Counted from the first letter of the stretch, positions 11,720-24,566 are shown. The stretch: DNA of 64,000 nucleotides from Myrica gale (GCA_963930655.1 OZ005617.1:18030068-18094067), one strand, 5' to 3'. A program made the numbers and translations. Notes: generated by a model not told the origin, from the sequence alone.

Positions 11720-12951
11720 ACCTTTAGCGGCGGTCGGAACCTGCTACTATAGGTAAAAAACTGCTGCTAAATCTTTGGCAACGTTTTTTTAGCAGCGGTC
11801 TATATAACCGTCGCAGTAGGCTATAACGGCAGTTTTTGAAACCGCGGGTGAAGATCTAGGGTATATAGCGGCGGTCGCGAACCGAAAATAAAGAATATTG
11901 GCCTGTTGCATGCGCGACAAGTCAAAATATTGGCAATTGTCAGTATTTGCAATTTTTCGCGCATATGCGTCTCATCCAAATGTTCTTGATATGAAAGCGT
12001 TCACCAAAAAACATACACAAGGAAGAGACAATCGCCTATTCAAAGCAAAATAGAATTTCGAAAGATCACAACTTCACAATTGTCCAAGTCCTAGTATCAC
12101 CAAAGTATAAAGCTTAAATACAATGGGTCCTTCCAAACTCGAAAGTCCTGGTAGTAGTTCCACTACCTGAAACATTGGAAAAACAAAGCCATTACGAGAT
12201 CCTGATTGCATAAAGATGAATTAACTAGCTAGAACCAACAACATTACTCTGTACTAACTGACATATGTGCGCGAGGTACCGGAGCTCATTCTTCACACCT
12301 AAATATTCAAACAGAAGTCTCGCAGCAAAGTCAAAGGCAGAATCCCAGTAAAGCAATTTCTCCAAACAAAAATGAAAAAACAGAGCTTTGCCTTGTTCAA
12401 CAATTAGATTTGCATGCTTCGCTCAGCTCAATTGTAATACGACACAAAAAACTCAACTTGCCGACTCAAAATCCATGAGCAAAATCAACAAGAAAGCTAA
12501 AACCGACGGTTTCCATAGCCTCCGTCTTTCTAGGGAAAGAAAACGAACCCAACGCCTTTGGAAGGCACAGCTCTAGCCACAACAGAAATTCTGTAGCAGC
12601 GATCGGAGGGGCTGGAGCTTCTTCGAAGAAGAGGGGGCGGGAGACTTTAGATTTTTCATATGGGCGCGGGGAGCGGGAAAGATTTTTCATATGGGCGTGG
12701 AGAACATAACACTTTTAGCGGCGCTTTTCAAAATAACACGGAGCTAAAGTGGGTCTATAGCGGCAGTCAATGACCACCGCTAAAACAACCGTTACTATAG
12801 GGTTGACCGCCATTAAAACAACCAGCACTATAGGTAACACGTGTAGTGACACTTTTCAAAAAAACGCCTCTAACGTGGGTCTTTAATTGCCGCTATAGGT
12901 GATTTCTAACGGCGTTTGTAGACCGCCGCTAAAGACTTATTTTTTGTAGTG
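11720..12951. mobile_element. CACTA (En/Spm-like) fragment
   Basis: The right end reads TTTTTTGTAGTG (12940-12951), the reverse complement of a CACTACAAAAAA terminus. Many subterminal copies of a TTTAGCGGCG-type motif occur in both orientations at both sides (about 11720-11880 and 12715-12935), as is typical of CACTA elements. No matching left terminus was found near 11700 and there is no transposase, so this is a truncated non-autonomous element. Confidence 0.75.
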
Positions 12952-13183
12952 ACATTTTTTTGCAAGAAAGTTACATTTTCACTTCCCAACTACTTTTCTA
13001 CCCAAAAACTAGTACTAATTTTCGCTGTTTTTTTTAACACCTCATATTTTTTTTATTTTCTAAGCAACACCTTATCTACCTAACATACAGAACTACTTTC
13101 TTTCTTTCTACATGGAGATCGAGTAGGGACTTCACTCTCAAGCTAGCTCAGTATCTTATCTGCCACTTTTTTCGTGGGTCACA
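12952..13183. other. Upstream region of SDR copy B
   Basis: About 230 bp between the CACTA terminus and the SDR copy B start codon. No certain TATA box or other element could be assigned. Confidence 0.4.
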
Positions 13184-13503
13184 ATGACAGACTCCTCCAC
13201 AGCTTTCAAATGCAGACTAGAGGGCAAGGTAGCCATAATCACAGGCGGGGCAAACGGCATAGGAGAGGCCACCGCACGTCTTTTCGCCCAACATGGCACG
13301 CGTATGGTTGTTATTGCCGATATCCAAGACCAACTGGGTCACCAAGTAGCCTCATCCATTGGCATAGACAAGTGCAGCTACGTCCACTGTGATGTTGCTG
13401 ATGAAGACCAAGTGAAAAACCTGGTGGAATCGACGGTGCAGAAACATGGGCAGCTCGACATCATGTTTAGCAACGTCGGAATCGCATCGGTCTCGGACCA
13501 GAC

Positions 13504-14682
13504 TGTTAAGACTAAAATAAAAGAGAATAAAATTTTAGACTAAAAGAGAGAGAGAGGAGAAGTGAGACACAAGATTTAAGTGGTTCGGTCCATAGACCTA
13601 CATCCACTGTGGGAAGGCCCAAATGGGCAGATGTGTGTACTCACTGGTGTAAGTATGAGATTACAGAGAGGCTTTATTTATAAGCCTTTGATTGCAATAG
13701 CCCACATTGCTTTAGCAATGTGGGACTAACTCTAATACTCCCCCGCAAACGCAAGGTGGATACACGTTGAGTTTGGACTAGAAAAAGAAATTCCCCATAA
13801 GAAAAAATGGCGCCAGAGGATGGCCGAAGAAGGGCAGACAGTCGCCGGAAGTTGGCCGGAATTTGACCGGAGAGGCCGACAATCGCCTGAAGATGGCCGG
13901 AGAAGGTCGCCGGAATGGGGAAGACGCCGGAAGGTCGTCGGAGGAATGCCGGACGGGGCGCCGGAAGGCCCGAGAGAAGACGCCGGAAGGTCGCCGGAGG
14001 AATGACGAACGGGGCGCCGGAAGGCCCGAGAGAAGACGCCGGAAGATCGCCGGACGGGGCGCCGGAAGGCCCGAGAGAAGATGCCGGAAGATCGCCGGAG
14101 GAATGCCGGACGGGGCGCCGGAAGGCCCGAGAGAAGACGCCTGAAGTTCGCCGGAGGAATGCCGGACGGGGCGCCGGAAGGCCCGAGAGAAGACGCCTGA
14201 AGTTCGCCGGAGGAATGCCGGACGGGGCACCAGAAGGCCCGATTGAAGATGCCGGAGGAATGCCGGACGGGGCGCCGGAAGGCCCAAGAGAAGATGCCGA
14301 AAGTTTACCGGAATGATGCCGGATGGGCGCCAGAAGGCCCAAGAGAAGAACTAAAATAGGCCGGACTGGACTAGGCCAAGCTAAGCCAACAAGAGTGCTG
14401 ACCAGCCTGAGCCAAAATGGGCCACAGGATCGAAATCCTCTGATACCATGTTAAGACTAAAATAAAAGAGAATAAAATTCTAGACTAAAAGAGAGAGAGA
14501 AGAGAAGTGAGACACAAGATTTAAGTGGTTCGGTCCATAGACCTACATCCACTGTGGGAAGGCCCAAATGGGCAGATGTGTGTACTCACTGGTGTAAGGA
14601 TGAGATTACAGAGAGGCTTTATTTATAAGCCTTTGATTGCAATAGCCCACATTGCTTTAGCAATGTGGGACTAACTTTAATA
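13504..14682 (-). mobile_element. TRIM-like non-autonomous LTR retrotransposon
   Basis: Two direct LTRs of 234 bp each (13504-13737 and 14449-14682) flanked by the 5-bp duplication CAGAC (13499-13503 and 14683-14687). On the minus strand a primer-binding site starting TGGTATCAGAGG lies next to the LTR ending at 14449, and a purine-rich GGGGGAG tract precedes the other LTR. The LTR includes a TATAAATA box. No gag or pol genes. The LTRs differ at about 4 of 234 sites, so insertion is recent (order of one million years at usual plant rates). It looks structurally whole and sits inside SDR copy B. Confidence 0.92.
13930..14345. repeat. GC-rich minisatellite inside the TRIM
   Basis: About eight tandem units of 57 bp (some shortened to about 45 bp) built around GGACGGGGCGCCGGAAGGCC. 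The units keep several frames open on both strands because 57 and 45 are multiples of three; this is composition, not evidence of a protein. Confidence 0.88.
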
Positions 14683-15153
14683 CAGACCGTCCTCGAGCTC
14701 GACTTCTCGGAGTTTGACCGGGTGTTCGCAATCAACGCCCGTGGCATGGCCTTGTGTCTGAAGCACGCTGCCCGTGTGATGGTTGAAGGGCGCGTCAGGG
14801 GGAGTATAGTGTGCACGGGGAGCGTGACCGCAAGCCACGGCTGGAAAAAGCGCACCGACTACTGCATGTCGAAGCACGCGGTGTTGGGCCTGGTTCGAGC
14901 TGCGAGCGTGCAGCTTGGGGTGCACGGGATCAGGGTGAACTGCGTGTCACCGAATGGGCTTGCTACGCCGGGGACGAGCCGGTTACTAGGAAAGAGCATG
15001 GAGGAGATTGAGAAAGCGTACGAGACATACGCGAGGTTGAAAGGGGTTGCACTCAACGTGAAACATGTGGCAGATGCGGTGCTGTTTCTCGCGTGCAATG
15101 ACTTCGTGACTGGACACGATCTGCTGGTGGATGGTAGCTGCGTGGCTCCGTAG

Positions 15154-17574
15154 TTACCTGTTGGGCAATGTATCAACATATTTATGGATCAGAATTTCCG
15201 AGATTCTTGACATTGAACAGATTTGCCTTTGATCCATCTGTCAAAGTAAAAGAAGGCTTCACATACTGACTTTTTTTTTTCCTGGAGCATCTCCCGCTAC
15301 ATAATGCCCGGTTCGAGCCATAGTTATTGTTCGATGAACGAGCCCGTCACCCCAACCCCAACAAGAACACCAACCAATTCCTAGCTCATCCAATTCTGCT
15401 CAAGATCGTACTTTACTTTCATAATTATTTTAACTTATTTCCACTCAAATTCTTGAGCTTCTTTAGCCCGTTTGGGCCAGCCCCTTTGTTCAAGGTTTGT
15501 TCTGTTTTAATTATGTGTTTTATGATAGCCTCTATGTTTAATGTTTGTGTTAGTTTTTCTGTTGTTTTTAGCCCTAATAGCTATCTGTCATATGTGGCTT
15601 ATCTGCAGTCTTAGACTGATCTGCCCTTGTGGGCCCTTATAAGATCTTCTGGTCTGTCTGCTCATTGACCTGCCGGCTCTTCGGAGTGTCTGGTACGCCC
15701 TGTAGAGCTTTCCGAGATTTTTAAACCTCCCTGATTCTATTATCAATACAACATCCGCTATTATGCTAAAAAAAAATGGTGGTACCAACCATGTTGGTTT
15801 CTTTCGGTCTCGAGGGTTAATAGTTAAAGCCCGAATTGTATTAGCTGTGTAAAACAGGTTCCCTACTTGAAAACTTCTGTGTTCAGATTAATGATCTTGT
15901 TTCTGTTAACTTCTTTGGTTCCAATTGATGACTAAAAACTGAATTCAAAGACTTTGGAATGTGGAAATCAAACTTGGAATTCGAAGACTTTCATGGCCTT
16001 TCTGGTGGAACGTCGTCCTCAAGTTGGACCCCAACGCTTCCCTTATCCACTACTCATCTATAGACACGGACGTCGTCGAAAAAGTCCAAGAGATAAGGTC
16101 CACAATTTGATTGCTCTGGGCCTACATAGAGACAACAATTGCGTATTAATTAAATTTCGCAAGATCTATTCCAATTTCAATGATTTGGCTGGTTTGAAAC
16201 ATTAACCTCAACCGGGAATTTAAGTTAAAAAACAAAGTACACATTGCCAAAAACTAAGGCTGATTTTGTTTCCACGTAAAATAAAAAATAATACAACTGT
16301 AAATATTCTTTGTGAATAAATTATTATTATTATTTATGTTTAAAAAGGTTCAAAAAGATATTTTGAACTGGATCTCACTTTGTATCATTTGCATATTGAT
16401 GATGCCGAAAGTCGTCCTGCCATTCAGATAGGTTAGGAATTTATCGCCAAAATAATATTATAATTTTTTTCAATTTTTTATATACATTGCTATATATAAA
16501 ATATGAAAAAGATTGTATAAATACAATTGAACTTAAGAATAATATTCTCAAAAAAATTTCTTGATTTAAGAATATATAGCACGAGTTTATGTTAGTTAAA
16601 AATTGAGCATGCTGTAAATACACTCCTAGATATAATACAAATTAGATATAAACAAGAAAGAGTTTGAAAATGATAACAGAGGAGAAACCACTCTTATTCT
16701 CTATTTTTAAAATAAATATATTTTAATTATTCAAAAGTTATTTTTAAGAAAAATTATAGATTTTTGAATATTTAAGTTGAATCTCGAAATTTTTTAATCC
16801 TATTAAATGTGTTTTTAAAATCTGTCTAAACTAAAAAGGATAGATTATTATTAAATATTTAAGGCCAAAATTTGTATTTCAAAATCTTAAGAGGCTAAAA
16901 AATGGTTTGAGAGGTCTTTTTGAAAATTATGGAAGGGCGAAAAACATATTTTGTCTAAAATTGGCATATGGGGAAAGGGGAGGCCCCCCCCCCCCCCCTC
17001 CCTAGCGACTGTCTGCTTCCTAGCATCACTAGGCCCAAAGTTCACTTGCAAGACAATAAAAAACGAGGTTAGAATCATTGGGTGAAGTTCCGATGCCTAA
17101 ATGAGTTTCTGAAGAATGGTTAATGCTTAGGTAGAGTTCTGTTTTTTTTTTTTTTTTTAGCGGTTGGGATTGACTAGCAAAGTTGCTGTTTGGACTTGAT
17201 CGCTGCTTGATCGGTCTTTCCTCTCTTAGATATTGATTTTATAATTGTTCTACTTTCATGGTTTATGACTATCATTTCCTTTTGTGAGAAGCAGTTTTCT
17301 TGACTAGTGATATTTCTGGGAGATTCTTGTCGAATTGGGGGTCATGATCCCTATAATTTCTTATCTGGATTGTGCAGTACAATTTATAGAGGCAGAAACA
17401 ACAGATGAACCTTACACAATTTAATATTTTCATTTAAAGTTTCGGATAGTATGAACCTTACAATGAGTTTAGATAGAAAATTATAGAAGAATCGTCTCCT
17501 CGGATTTGATCTGGAATTAGTAGGGTGGCTACCATTTTGCTTTCTTGGTTACGGGCCTCCTGGCCGAGGCCTTT
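15154..17574. other. Intergenic spacer downstream of SDR copy B
   Basis: AT-rich. About 15470-15776 reads like the 3' untranslated tail of a retroposed LINE or transcript (GTTTGGGCC, TTATCAATACAACATCC, then a run of A at 15768-15776). A C run of about 16 lies at 16984-17000 and a T run near 17143. No gene seen. Confidence 0.5.
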
Positions 17575-17828
17575 GGTTAGAGTAGCCAGGCCTTGCAATA
17601 TCTAATTTCTGATGTCTTTATTCTTCGAAATTGCATAGTGCAATATCACTTGTTAATCCAAAATAATTGTCGCCGTTGTATTTAGCAACCGCATCATCGC
17701 CGGATATACCAAGATCCTGGCTACGGATTCGTTGAGAGCCACATGTCCATGGAGAAGAAGAGGTTAACTCCAAAGGTCCATGTACTCTCCTCCTCTCCCA
17801 GCACGATTAGAAATGAAAAGTCAAAACT
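17575..17828. repeat. Duplicated spacer, copy 2
   Basis: Second copy of the segment at 11305-11547, same orientation, with small insertions and deletions. It lies just upstream of the HPP gene. Confidence 0.85.
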
Positions 17829-18005
17829 ATTATATTTAATCTACACGGCCTGCTTCATGAGATTGAGCAACAGCAAAGCCGCACCCAATAAACGACCTTC
17901 CGAACTCCCCAAGAGGCAATAACCCCTCTGTTTTTTTTTTTGGGTCCTGGGCAAGAGCCCACCTTTAAGAACTCGGATTTTTCCGGCTATCGACTGTCAA
18001 ACTTA

Positions 18006-18058
<53 letters not shown>
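18006..18058. repeat. Compound TG/TA/GA microsatellite
   Basis: TG, then TA, then GA dinucleotide runs, about 53 bp, roughly 105 bp upstream of the HPP start codon and probably within its promoter or 5' UTR. Likely length-polymorphic. Confidence 0.93.
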
Positions 18059-18164
18059 GCTTAAATCTTTCCAGAGGCTCAGATTGGATCATATCCAGGA
18101 GAAGTGGAAGAGAAAGAGGAAGTCACAGACAGAGAGGGTAGGATCTAAGGAACCAAGGAGGGGA

Positions 18165-20867
18165 ATGGGCATACGACTACGGGCTGCCTGTTCTCATATT
18201 CATCAAAATAGTTCAATGATACCATCAACGTCTTCCTCAGCTTTGCTTTCATTTGCTCCAGCAATTACATTGCCAAGCAAGAACCATTCTGTTCAGAACA
18301 GAGGAGTTGTTTTAGAAAAGTGTCTTGGCCTGAGTCTCGCTAATTGTAGAAATAGAACAGGCGTAGGTCTAGTAAGAAGTAAGAGAAGAAGAGAAAATGG
18401 GATCGTAGCTTCAGGCAACGTGGCTGCAACCTTCTGGGATGGTTGGAAACCTGAGAAGCGCCCTGTAGCTCCTTCGCTCAGCGACATTGCCTGGCCTTCT
18501 GCAGGTTTGAGATTTTCTGGATTTTGATAGGAACTTGCTTTTGATTGCCTTCAGTGACTTAGCGTGAAAGCAAGGCCTGTGACAGAATTCACAAGTGTGG
18601 AAAAGTTATCACAGACATATAAACGCGTGATTAAAATGTGCTTAAATTTTTAATTACTTATGGTCTTTCTATAGGGGCATTCGCAGCAATGGCGATATTG
18701 GGCAAGATGGATCAGGTTTTGGCTCCAATAGGAATTTCAATGACAATCGCACCTTTAGGGGCTGTTTGTGCCGTTCTCTTTGCCACTCCCACCTCACCAG
18801 CTGCCCGGGTACCCTTCTTTCTTTCTGGGGCATATTAATATTTCAATTGATGGCGGACCCATAAAATCAAGTATTTTGCCATTGATCTTTTTATGGGTCT
18901 GTTTAATGACAATGAAATCACTAACTATCCAAACAGTTTAAACTTTTCGAAAGAATTAGATTTATTTTTTTAAAATTATATTCTCAAATACTCACCACTG
19001 CAAGTAGAAATGTTCCATCTATTGATTTATATTTAGTTAAGGTTAGATTCATAATTAGAATTTTGTACCCGAACTTGTAAACCTTCCAACATGTCTTACA
19101 AAAACCAAAAGGAGTAAATTGCCAATTTGTAAAAGCTCACTTTTTTCCTCTCATTTTTTTTCCATATATGACAAAGACCCTAATAAAACACCTTTTATGT
19201 ATGATGCGGATCTCATAATTTCAAAATCTTTAAAAGTGGAGAGAATATATGAATAAAGAAAAATTAGCTCTGTGGTAATTCCTATAGTAGACATGATATT
19301 TCTACATATGGTCCAAACTACGGCAATCTATTGTGTATTGTTCCTTTCTCTTCTCTCTTTCTTTCGTTTATCTAATGGTTTTACTTCCAACTCTGAATCG
19401 TCTTTATGATCAGTGGATGTCCTTTAGTTCGACCCACCTCTCGTTAATTTCAATTTGGTGGTTGGCACATTTTGCTCGTCCTTTATCTATCACCCACTGT
19501 CTCTTCCACCAATCCTTTTTACTTCTCACGTCTTGTTTGCATTGTCTTTATCTTATCCGGAATTACCTAATCCGGCTCTTGAAAAGTTTATACATTGACA
19601 CATATAATATACCATCTTAAGAACATAAGAGAACAACCAAGATTTCCATCCCAGCATGCTTTAAGGCGCCAATAAGGTCTCCTGTGTTGCCACTCATGCC
19701 AGTGGCCAGTGGGTATGTTCGCAAGTTCTCGTGTCATGTCTGAGAAAAATCAACGTGGTGTTTTCTTGCGTCTCTTTGCGTCTCTTTGTTTGCATGTGCG
19801 TGAGCACGCCTGTGCGCCTATTTGTTATGATAATGGGGTAGGAGCATGGGGGCCGGGGTTGAGAAGGCTAATAAACATGATTAAGGACCAATGACAGGTG
19901 CACAGAAGCATCGACCTTGTTTAAAGAGCAGAGCAGAGCACAAATGTGTCCTGTTGGTGTGAAAAATGAAATCTAGCTTGGGAGATAAATTGAGGACAAG
20001 ACAAATCCTCTGACCAACTTGGAATTGGTAATGACATGTCGAAAAAAAGAAGGGAAATAGATCACTTCAAAAACCCGTACAATTTTGTTAAAGCATGTGC
20101 AAATTATTGGTGTCATGGGCGCTCTGTTAATCTACCTGACAAGAACTTCCATTAAATAGTATCTTACTATTGTGGTTTTGCAGAAGTACAATATGTTCGT
20201 CGCTCAAATTGGTTGCGCTGCTATCGGTGTTCTGGCATTCTCTACGTTTGGGCCTGGATGGCTTGCGAGGAGCACTGCCCTGGCTGCTTCCATTGCCTTT
20301 ATGATCTACTCGGGTGCCATTCATCCACCAGGTAATACCCGAAATTAACTTTGACTATGTCCATTCCGATGCAGCTAGCTTCCTAAGGAATCCGAAATCC
20401 ACAATTTGATGTTGAGAGAAATTTAACAATCATACTGAAGCTGCAAGCTTGCCTATCATGTTCATGGATGGAGCTAAATTTCACCACTTGAACTTTTGGT
20501 ATGCTTTGTTTCCTGGTGCTGCTGCATGCATCCTCCTCTGTTTTATAGTAAGTTCTTTTAATTTACCTTGGCCGTCTGCTTTTAATCGCCAAAGAGTATT
20601 AAAGGGAAAAAAAAACAAAAAACAAAAATTGTGAGGAACAATAACTAGTTCCAGTATTTTCTGTATTTAATTTAATAAGCAACAGAAATTATTCTGTTAA
20701 TGATCACTAGAGTTTATTATTCCTTCAAGGTGCTCAAGAACCACTGTATCTGTGCAAATCTCGTGGTTTCAATGCATCAATTACTAACAAGTGTGATTTT
20801 CTCCTTTCTTGTTCAACTGCTACAGCAAGAGATGGTGATCTACTTGAAGGATAACTTCAAATTTTGA
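18165..20867 (+). CDS. HPP-domain integral membrane protein, plastid-type (NITR2-like)
   Basis: Small multi-pass HPP-family membrane protein; in Arabidopsis the homologue At5g62720 (NITR2;1) is reported as a chloroplast-envelope nitrite transporter. Exons 18165-18504, 18675-18808, 20184-20331, 20441-20547 and 20826-20867 give 256 residues with matching phases. Residues 1 to about 95 are Ser/Arg-rich with few acids, a plausible plastid transit peptide. HPP helices follow: FAAMAILGKMDQVLAPIG, APLGAVCAVLFATP with the loop TSPAAR, AQIGCAAIGVLAFSTFG, then SIAFMIYSGAIHPP (the HPP signature), and NFWYALFPGAAACILLCFI before the short tail YLKDNFKF. The ATG at 18165 is the first Met after the Arg/Lys-rich leader; a Met at residue 18 is a possible alternative. 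It follows the At5g62710-like kinase in the conserved gene order. Transport substrate is inferred from homology only. Confidence 0.9.
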
Positions 20868-23800
20868 TCTGTAAACAAGTTTTTACCTTACTGATGTGAT
20901 CTAAGCGTATCCGACCCTTTCGAAGCTAAATCCAGTTAGCCTACTGCAAGGTAGTTGTAGACCTGGTGGACCTGATCAATCCACCACAAAGCAAATTCTC
21001 CAAATTCTTCATCTAGAGAATGGTCCCTAGGGAGCAAATTGCAAGATTGGGCAGGCACCAACTTTCAGAATGGCATGTTATATGATTGTATGGAACTTGC
21101 AAACTTTTGTCATTAAGGAGTTTGTGACTGAGATCACTGGGGATTGTGGTCTTCTAGGGGGATGATGTAAGGAACATGCTTACAGTTAAATAAATCTCTT
21201 GTGAATTTTTTGTGTCAGATTCTGCAGTTATTCCCCACACTGGCAACAACAAGACTGTGGATTATGATACAAATGACAAGTGAGATGAATTAAACCAAAC
21301 TCTAAACCACGATTAAGGATCTTGAAGTTGCTTACTCACGTTTCCTTTCTTGGTATATTATTAATTGAGGGAGAGTGCTGCAGTAGGTAATTGTTTGCCC
21401 ACAGCTTCGACCACATGTGAAGTGGACAATAGGATGACCAAATTGCAAACACACAAGAATATAGCTGTAACTTTAGGGAAGATTTAGGTTTAAGGTTATC
21501 GTCTTGGGAAAGCCATTAGTCCTCATCCTATTGGTGGTCCTAGCTTCCAGAACAGAGATCATTAAAACAGAATAACATTAAATATATATATATATTCCCT
21601 TCACATGTGATATTGCGAGTATGACAAGCATCCTCTGAATTTGTTCTGATTCCAAAGAAAGAGATTCTATAGGCTTGTCTGACAACAAGAGATACAAACT
21701 CTTCTTATTGCATTGATCTGTGAAGACTGTGATAACAGTTTTGTCTTCATCCAAGCTATTTACTTAACACAAAAGAACAAAGCTACTGAAACTTCAGTAA
21801 GTTATATCTGAGCTCTCATAACGTTAGATTAGCTCAGCTGCTCAGGGCAGCTACCAAGCTAGTAGGCCTCACAATCTTCTCGCGCTGAAACTCTGCTGAT
21901 CATGTTCCCTACGAATACGAGATTGCTTCTTCCCTGCATACCCAGAGAATTAGCCGAAGCTATTGAAATGCGAATCAGTATTTAAACGTTAAACACAGAG
22001 CTCTGTATTTCTCGTGGTCCACCCCATTCTAGTGGCTTAGTTGACTTGACAGAATACACCGACTTGAGTACTCCATTCATTTGTGGTTTCAAATCAAGGA
22101 AAATCACTTGATTTTCTAACCTGGGTTTGGTGGAAGTTTTCAACGTATATGTTTCTGATTGATCAAGACCAGCTTGAAGGAGAGAACATAGGTGGACAAT
22201 GTAATGTGCATCAATCAAACGACATAATTTAGACTCACAACACGACAACTGGACTAACCCATTCCAAACCTAAGATTGTAGTTAGTAATTCCAACCAAGT
22301 CACATGGGCTTCCACCATTCCAGTTCATACTAGCTGGCGTGTAGAATGTAGATTAATTGCTATCTCAAAGTCAACTTATAAAAAAAAGTGATTGCAAACT
22401 GTGGAGAATTTTCATAACATCTGATATCAGCGTCTTCAATTTTTATTTGGGTGACGAGGAGAATAATACATTGGAGTATTGACTATTATAATTATATCTT
22501 GTACAGGTACAAATGATTCTTAAGATATTTGAGATGGTCATCTTAGATCTTAAACACTTTGAAAAGAGATAGAGTTTACGCCTAGCCCGATAACATCCTT
22601 TAGGTATGTAATTTATATATTAATATCCGAGAAAAAATCAGTCAGTACGAACGAGAATCACGCCCATAGGGGTAACGAAAAAATCGAAACGGACCAGAGG
22701 TCCTACAATATGTCAGACCTAAAGATCTAGTAGTCAATCCGGCCACGAGGTCTGAGACACCATACAAACCGGTCATGAAGACCAGAACACAATACAAACC
22801 GACCTCAATGGTCGGGTCACAACACAAACAGAAAACGACAACAAGGGTTAGGGCACGACACGACCACCACTCATGGCGACAACTGCTTCCACCAGAGGAA
22901 TCATGAAATGCGATCTGTGCACGATCCTACTCCCTCGAGATGATCTTCTTGCTTGAATTTTCTGCATTAGAGGATAATAGAAAATAGAGCTTCGGGCGGC
23001 ACAAAACAATGACGATCCTGAGATCCACAAAGGTTGAAATTGTCGTGAAGATGATGGGAGGCGGTAGGGGTAGCAAAGGTGCAAACTAAATGCCAGGAAG
23101 GCAAAAATGTAGCGCACGTGAACACATGTGGGCCTCCACGAGCTAGTAGGTGCATAGACGAAGCCAAGGGGGTTATGGCGCCCCCAAAATATGCTTTTAT
23201 ACAATTGGCCCCCCAAAAGTGAATTTCTAGCTTCGTCCTTGGGCACGTGGACGCCCGACAGAGACGAAAAGGCTACTAGGAGAGGTAGAGCATAACGGGA
23301 TGGACGGTGTCCTCCAAAAATCGCTCAAAACAACCAAGTTGAAGAAAAAGAGGACAAAGCGCGTGAGATCCACGTGCATACGTGGGTCACCACACTCTAT
23401 TCATTCGCTACCGAACTTGGACAAAGCTGAGCACTGGGAGGAGGGGAGTCCATCCATAGGGGTTATGCACACCGAAGACTCCAAGATCTAGCCTCCATTG
23501 ATTTTGAGTAAAAAACCTAATAGAGGATCGAAAAATAGCAATGTAAGCAGCGACCACCAGAGGTGTGGTCAGGGAAGAAGAGAGAGATGGGAGGAGCTAG
23601 AGGCCGATGGAAGGGGTGGGTTGGGTTCATGGGAATGGGGAACTCTAGAGAGAGGAGAGAGAATAGTAATAATGCCACGTTAAGTTCGAGCTGAGAAAAT
23701 GTTGGACGTACTCTCTCAATGTGTAAAATCGAGAATCGAAACGATCTAGTTGAGTCAAGTTAGCATTTTCATGAGGTTATGAAGATGATTTTTTATAATT

Positions 23801-24330
23801 CTTTCTCTGAATTACACTATATAATTTGAGAAAAGATAAATCTAACATGTAAAGCTGATTATATAGCTCACAATGTCTAAAACTTTATACACAATATAAG
23901 GTTGATTAGTTTATCTATCTTCTAATAATCTAATGTGACCATTTTCAAGAATTCTGCTAATCCGTGAGGAGGCACTTGCAAATGCCTCTATGGAAAGTAA
24001 CAATACACGTGTGACATTAGATTCATCTGCTACCAGACTCCCCTTGTCAGTGTCATAGACTATTTCCTCTCCTGTCGCGCGTCCCACTATGCCTACTTTG
24101 GGATCGAGATCCTATGCCATACCTAGGGTTATTGCTGGGATCCACTCTGTCTGAACAGCACTCACACTGTTCGGGCAGTATAGGTCCTGATCAGGACCCA
24201 CTTCTCTCTCCTATTGCACTTGTAATTTTAAATTGCAGGAAATCCCGATCCGTCTACTTTCCTTTATTTTTTTATAATTTTATGCTTATATGTATCTCTT
24301 TCGAAAGACGAAAAACTTTTATTTTTTAGT
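20868..24330. other. Gene-poor spacer after the HPP gene
   Basis: Begins with the probable HPP 3' UTR. A short possible exon on the minus strand near 21890-21950 could not be tied to any gene. About 22650-22850 contains loosely repeated ~28-bp units with ACACAATACAAACCG. About 23157-23240 has inverted ends GACGAAGC / GCTTCGTC with G and C runs, like a short hAT-type MITE. No gene seen. Confidence 0.5.
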
Positions 24331-24566
24331 AATAAATACAAAATCAGTCTATATGATATAGGCGAAAATCGAATTAGTCCTTCTGATACAAAAACATAAA
24401 ATTAGTCCTTGTAATTTCATTTTCGTTTGTTAGTTGGTATTCCACTAGTGACTGATTTTATCCTTTTTTTGAAATCACATATACTAATTTTATAATTTTT
24501 TAATCATGAGTATTATTAGATTTTCGCGTTTATCACAAAGACTTATTTTATATTTATCTCTGTCTT
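24331..24566. mobile_element. Degenerate MITE related to 31021-31251
   Basis: Ends AATAAATACAAAATCAGTC and, inverted, GACTTATTTTATATTTATC; the centre (TTTCATTTTCGTTTGTTAG) matches the element at 31021. Ends are eroded and a target duplication is not clear. Confidence 0.55.

Larger units (their letters stand above)
13184..15153 (+). pseudogene. SDR110C-type dehydrogenase, copy B, interrupted by an LTR element
   Basis: Paralogue of copy A. Coding pieces are 13184-13503 and 14688-15153; together 786 nt or 261 residues plus stop, and the frame is continuous across the insertion point, so apart from the insert I see no damage. Cofactor loop TGGANGIG, VVIADIQ, SNVG instead of NNAG/SNAG, catalytic YCMSKHAV and the usual C-terminus with NCVSPNGLATP. 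It has no intron at the GK/VA site where copy A carries its 1.27 kb block. Family role is NAD(P)-linked oxidation of small alcohols, cytosolic; the substrate cannot be told. The start is chosen because the first 15 codons match copy A in length. The inserted TRIM-like element is young, so this allele was probably functional recently. Confidence 0.87.

Noticed and set aside
11720-12951. Short regular repeats considered as a CRISPR-like array
   Set aside because: The GCGGCG motifs vary in spacing and orientation and end at a CACTA terminus; this is a plant nuclear transposon, not CRISPR.
13674-14342. Long open frames on both strands with Arg/Gly/Pro-rich repeats
   Set aside because: They are created by the 57-bp GC-rich minisatellite inside the TRIM, whose unit length is a multiple of three; no start context, domain or splice support.
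16981-17003. Poly-C run as a possible structural element
   Set aside because: A single homopolymer with no partner motif; may reflect slippage or sequencing error.
21860-21950. Possible terminal exon on the minus strand (RIRREHDQQSFSARRL)
   Set aside because: It follows an acceptor-like GTATGCAG and ends in a stop, but no upstream exons or family could be recognised.
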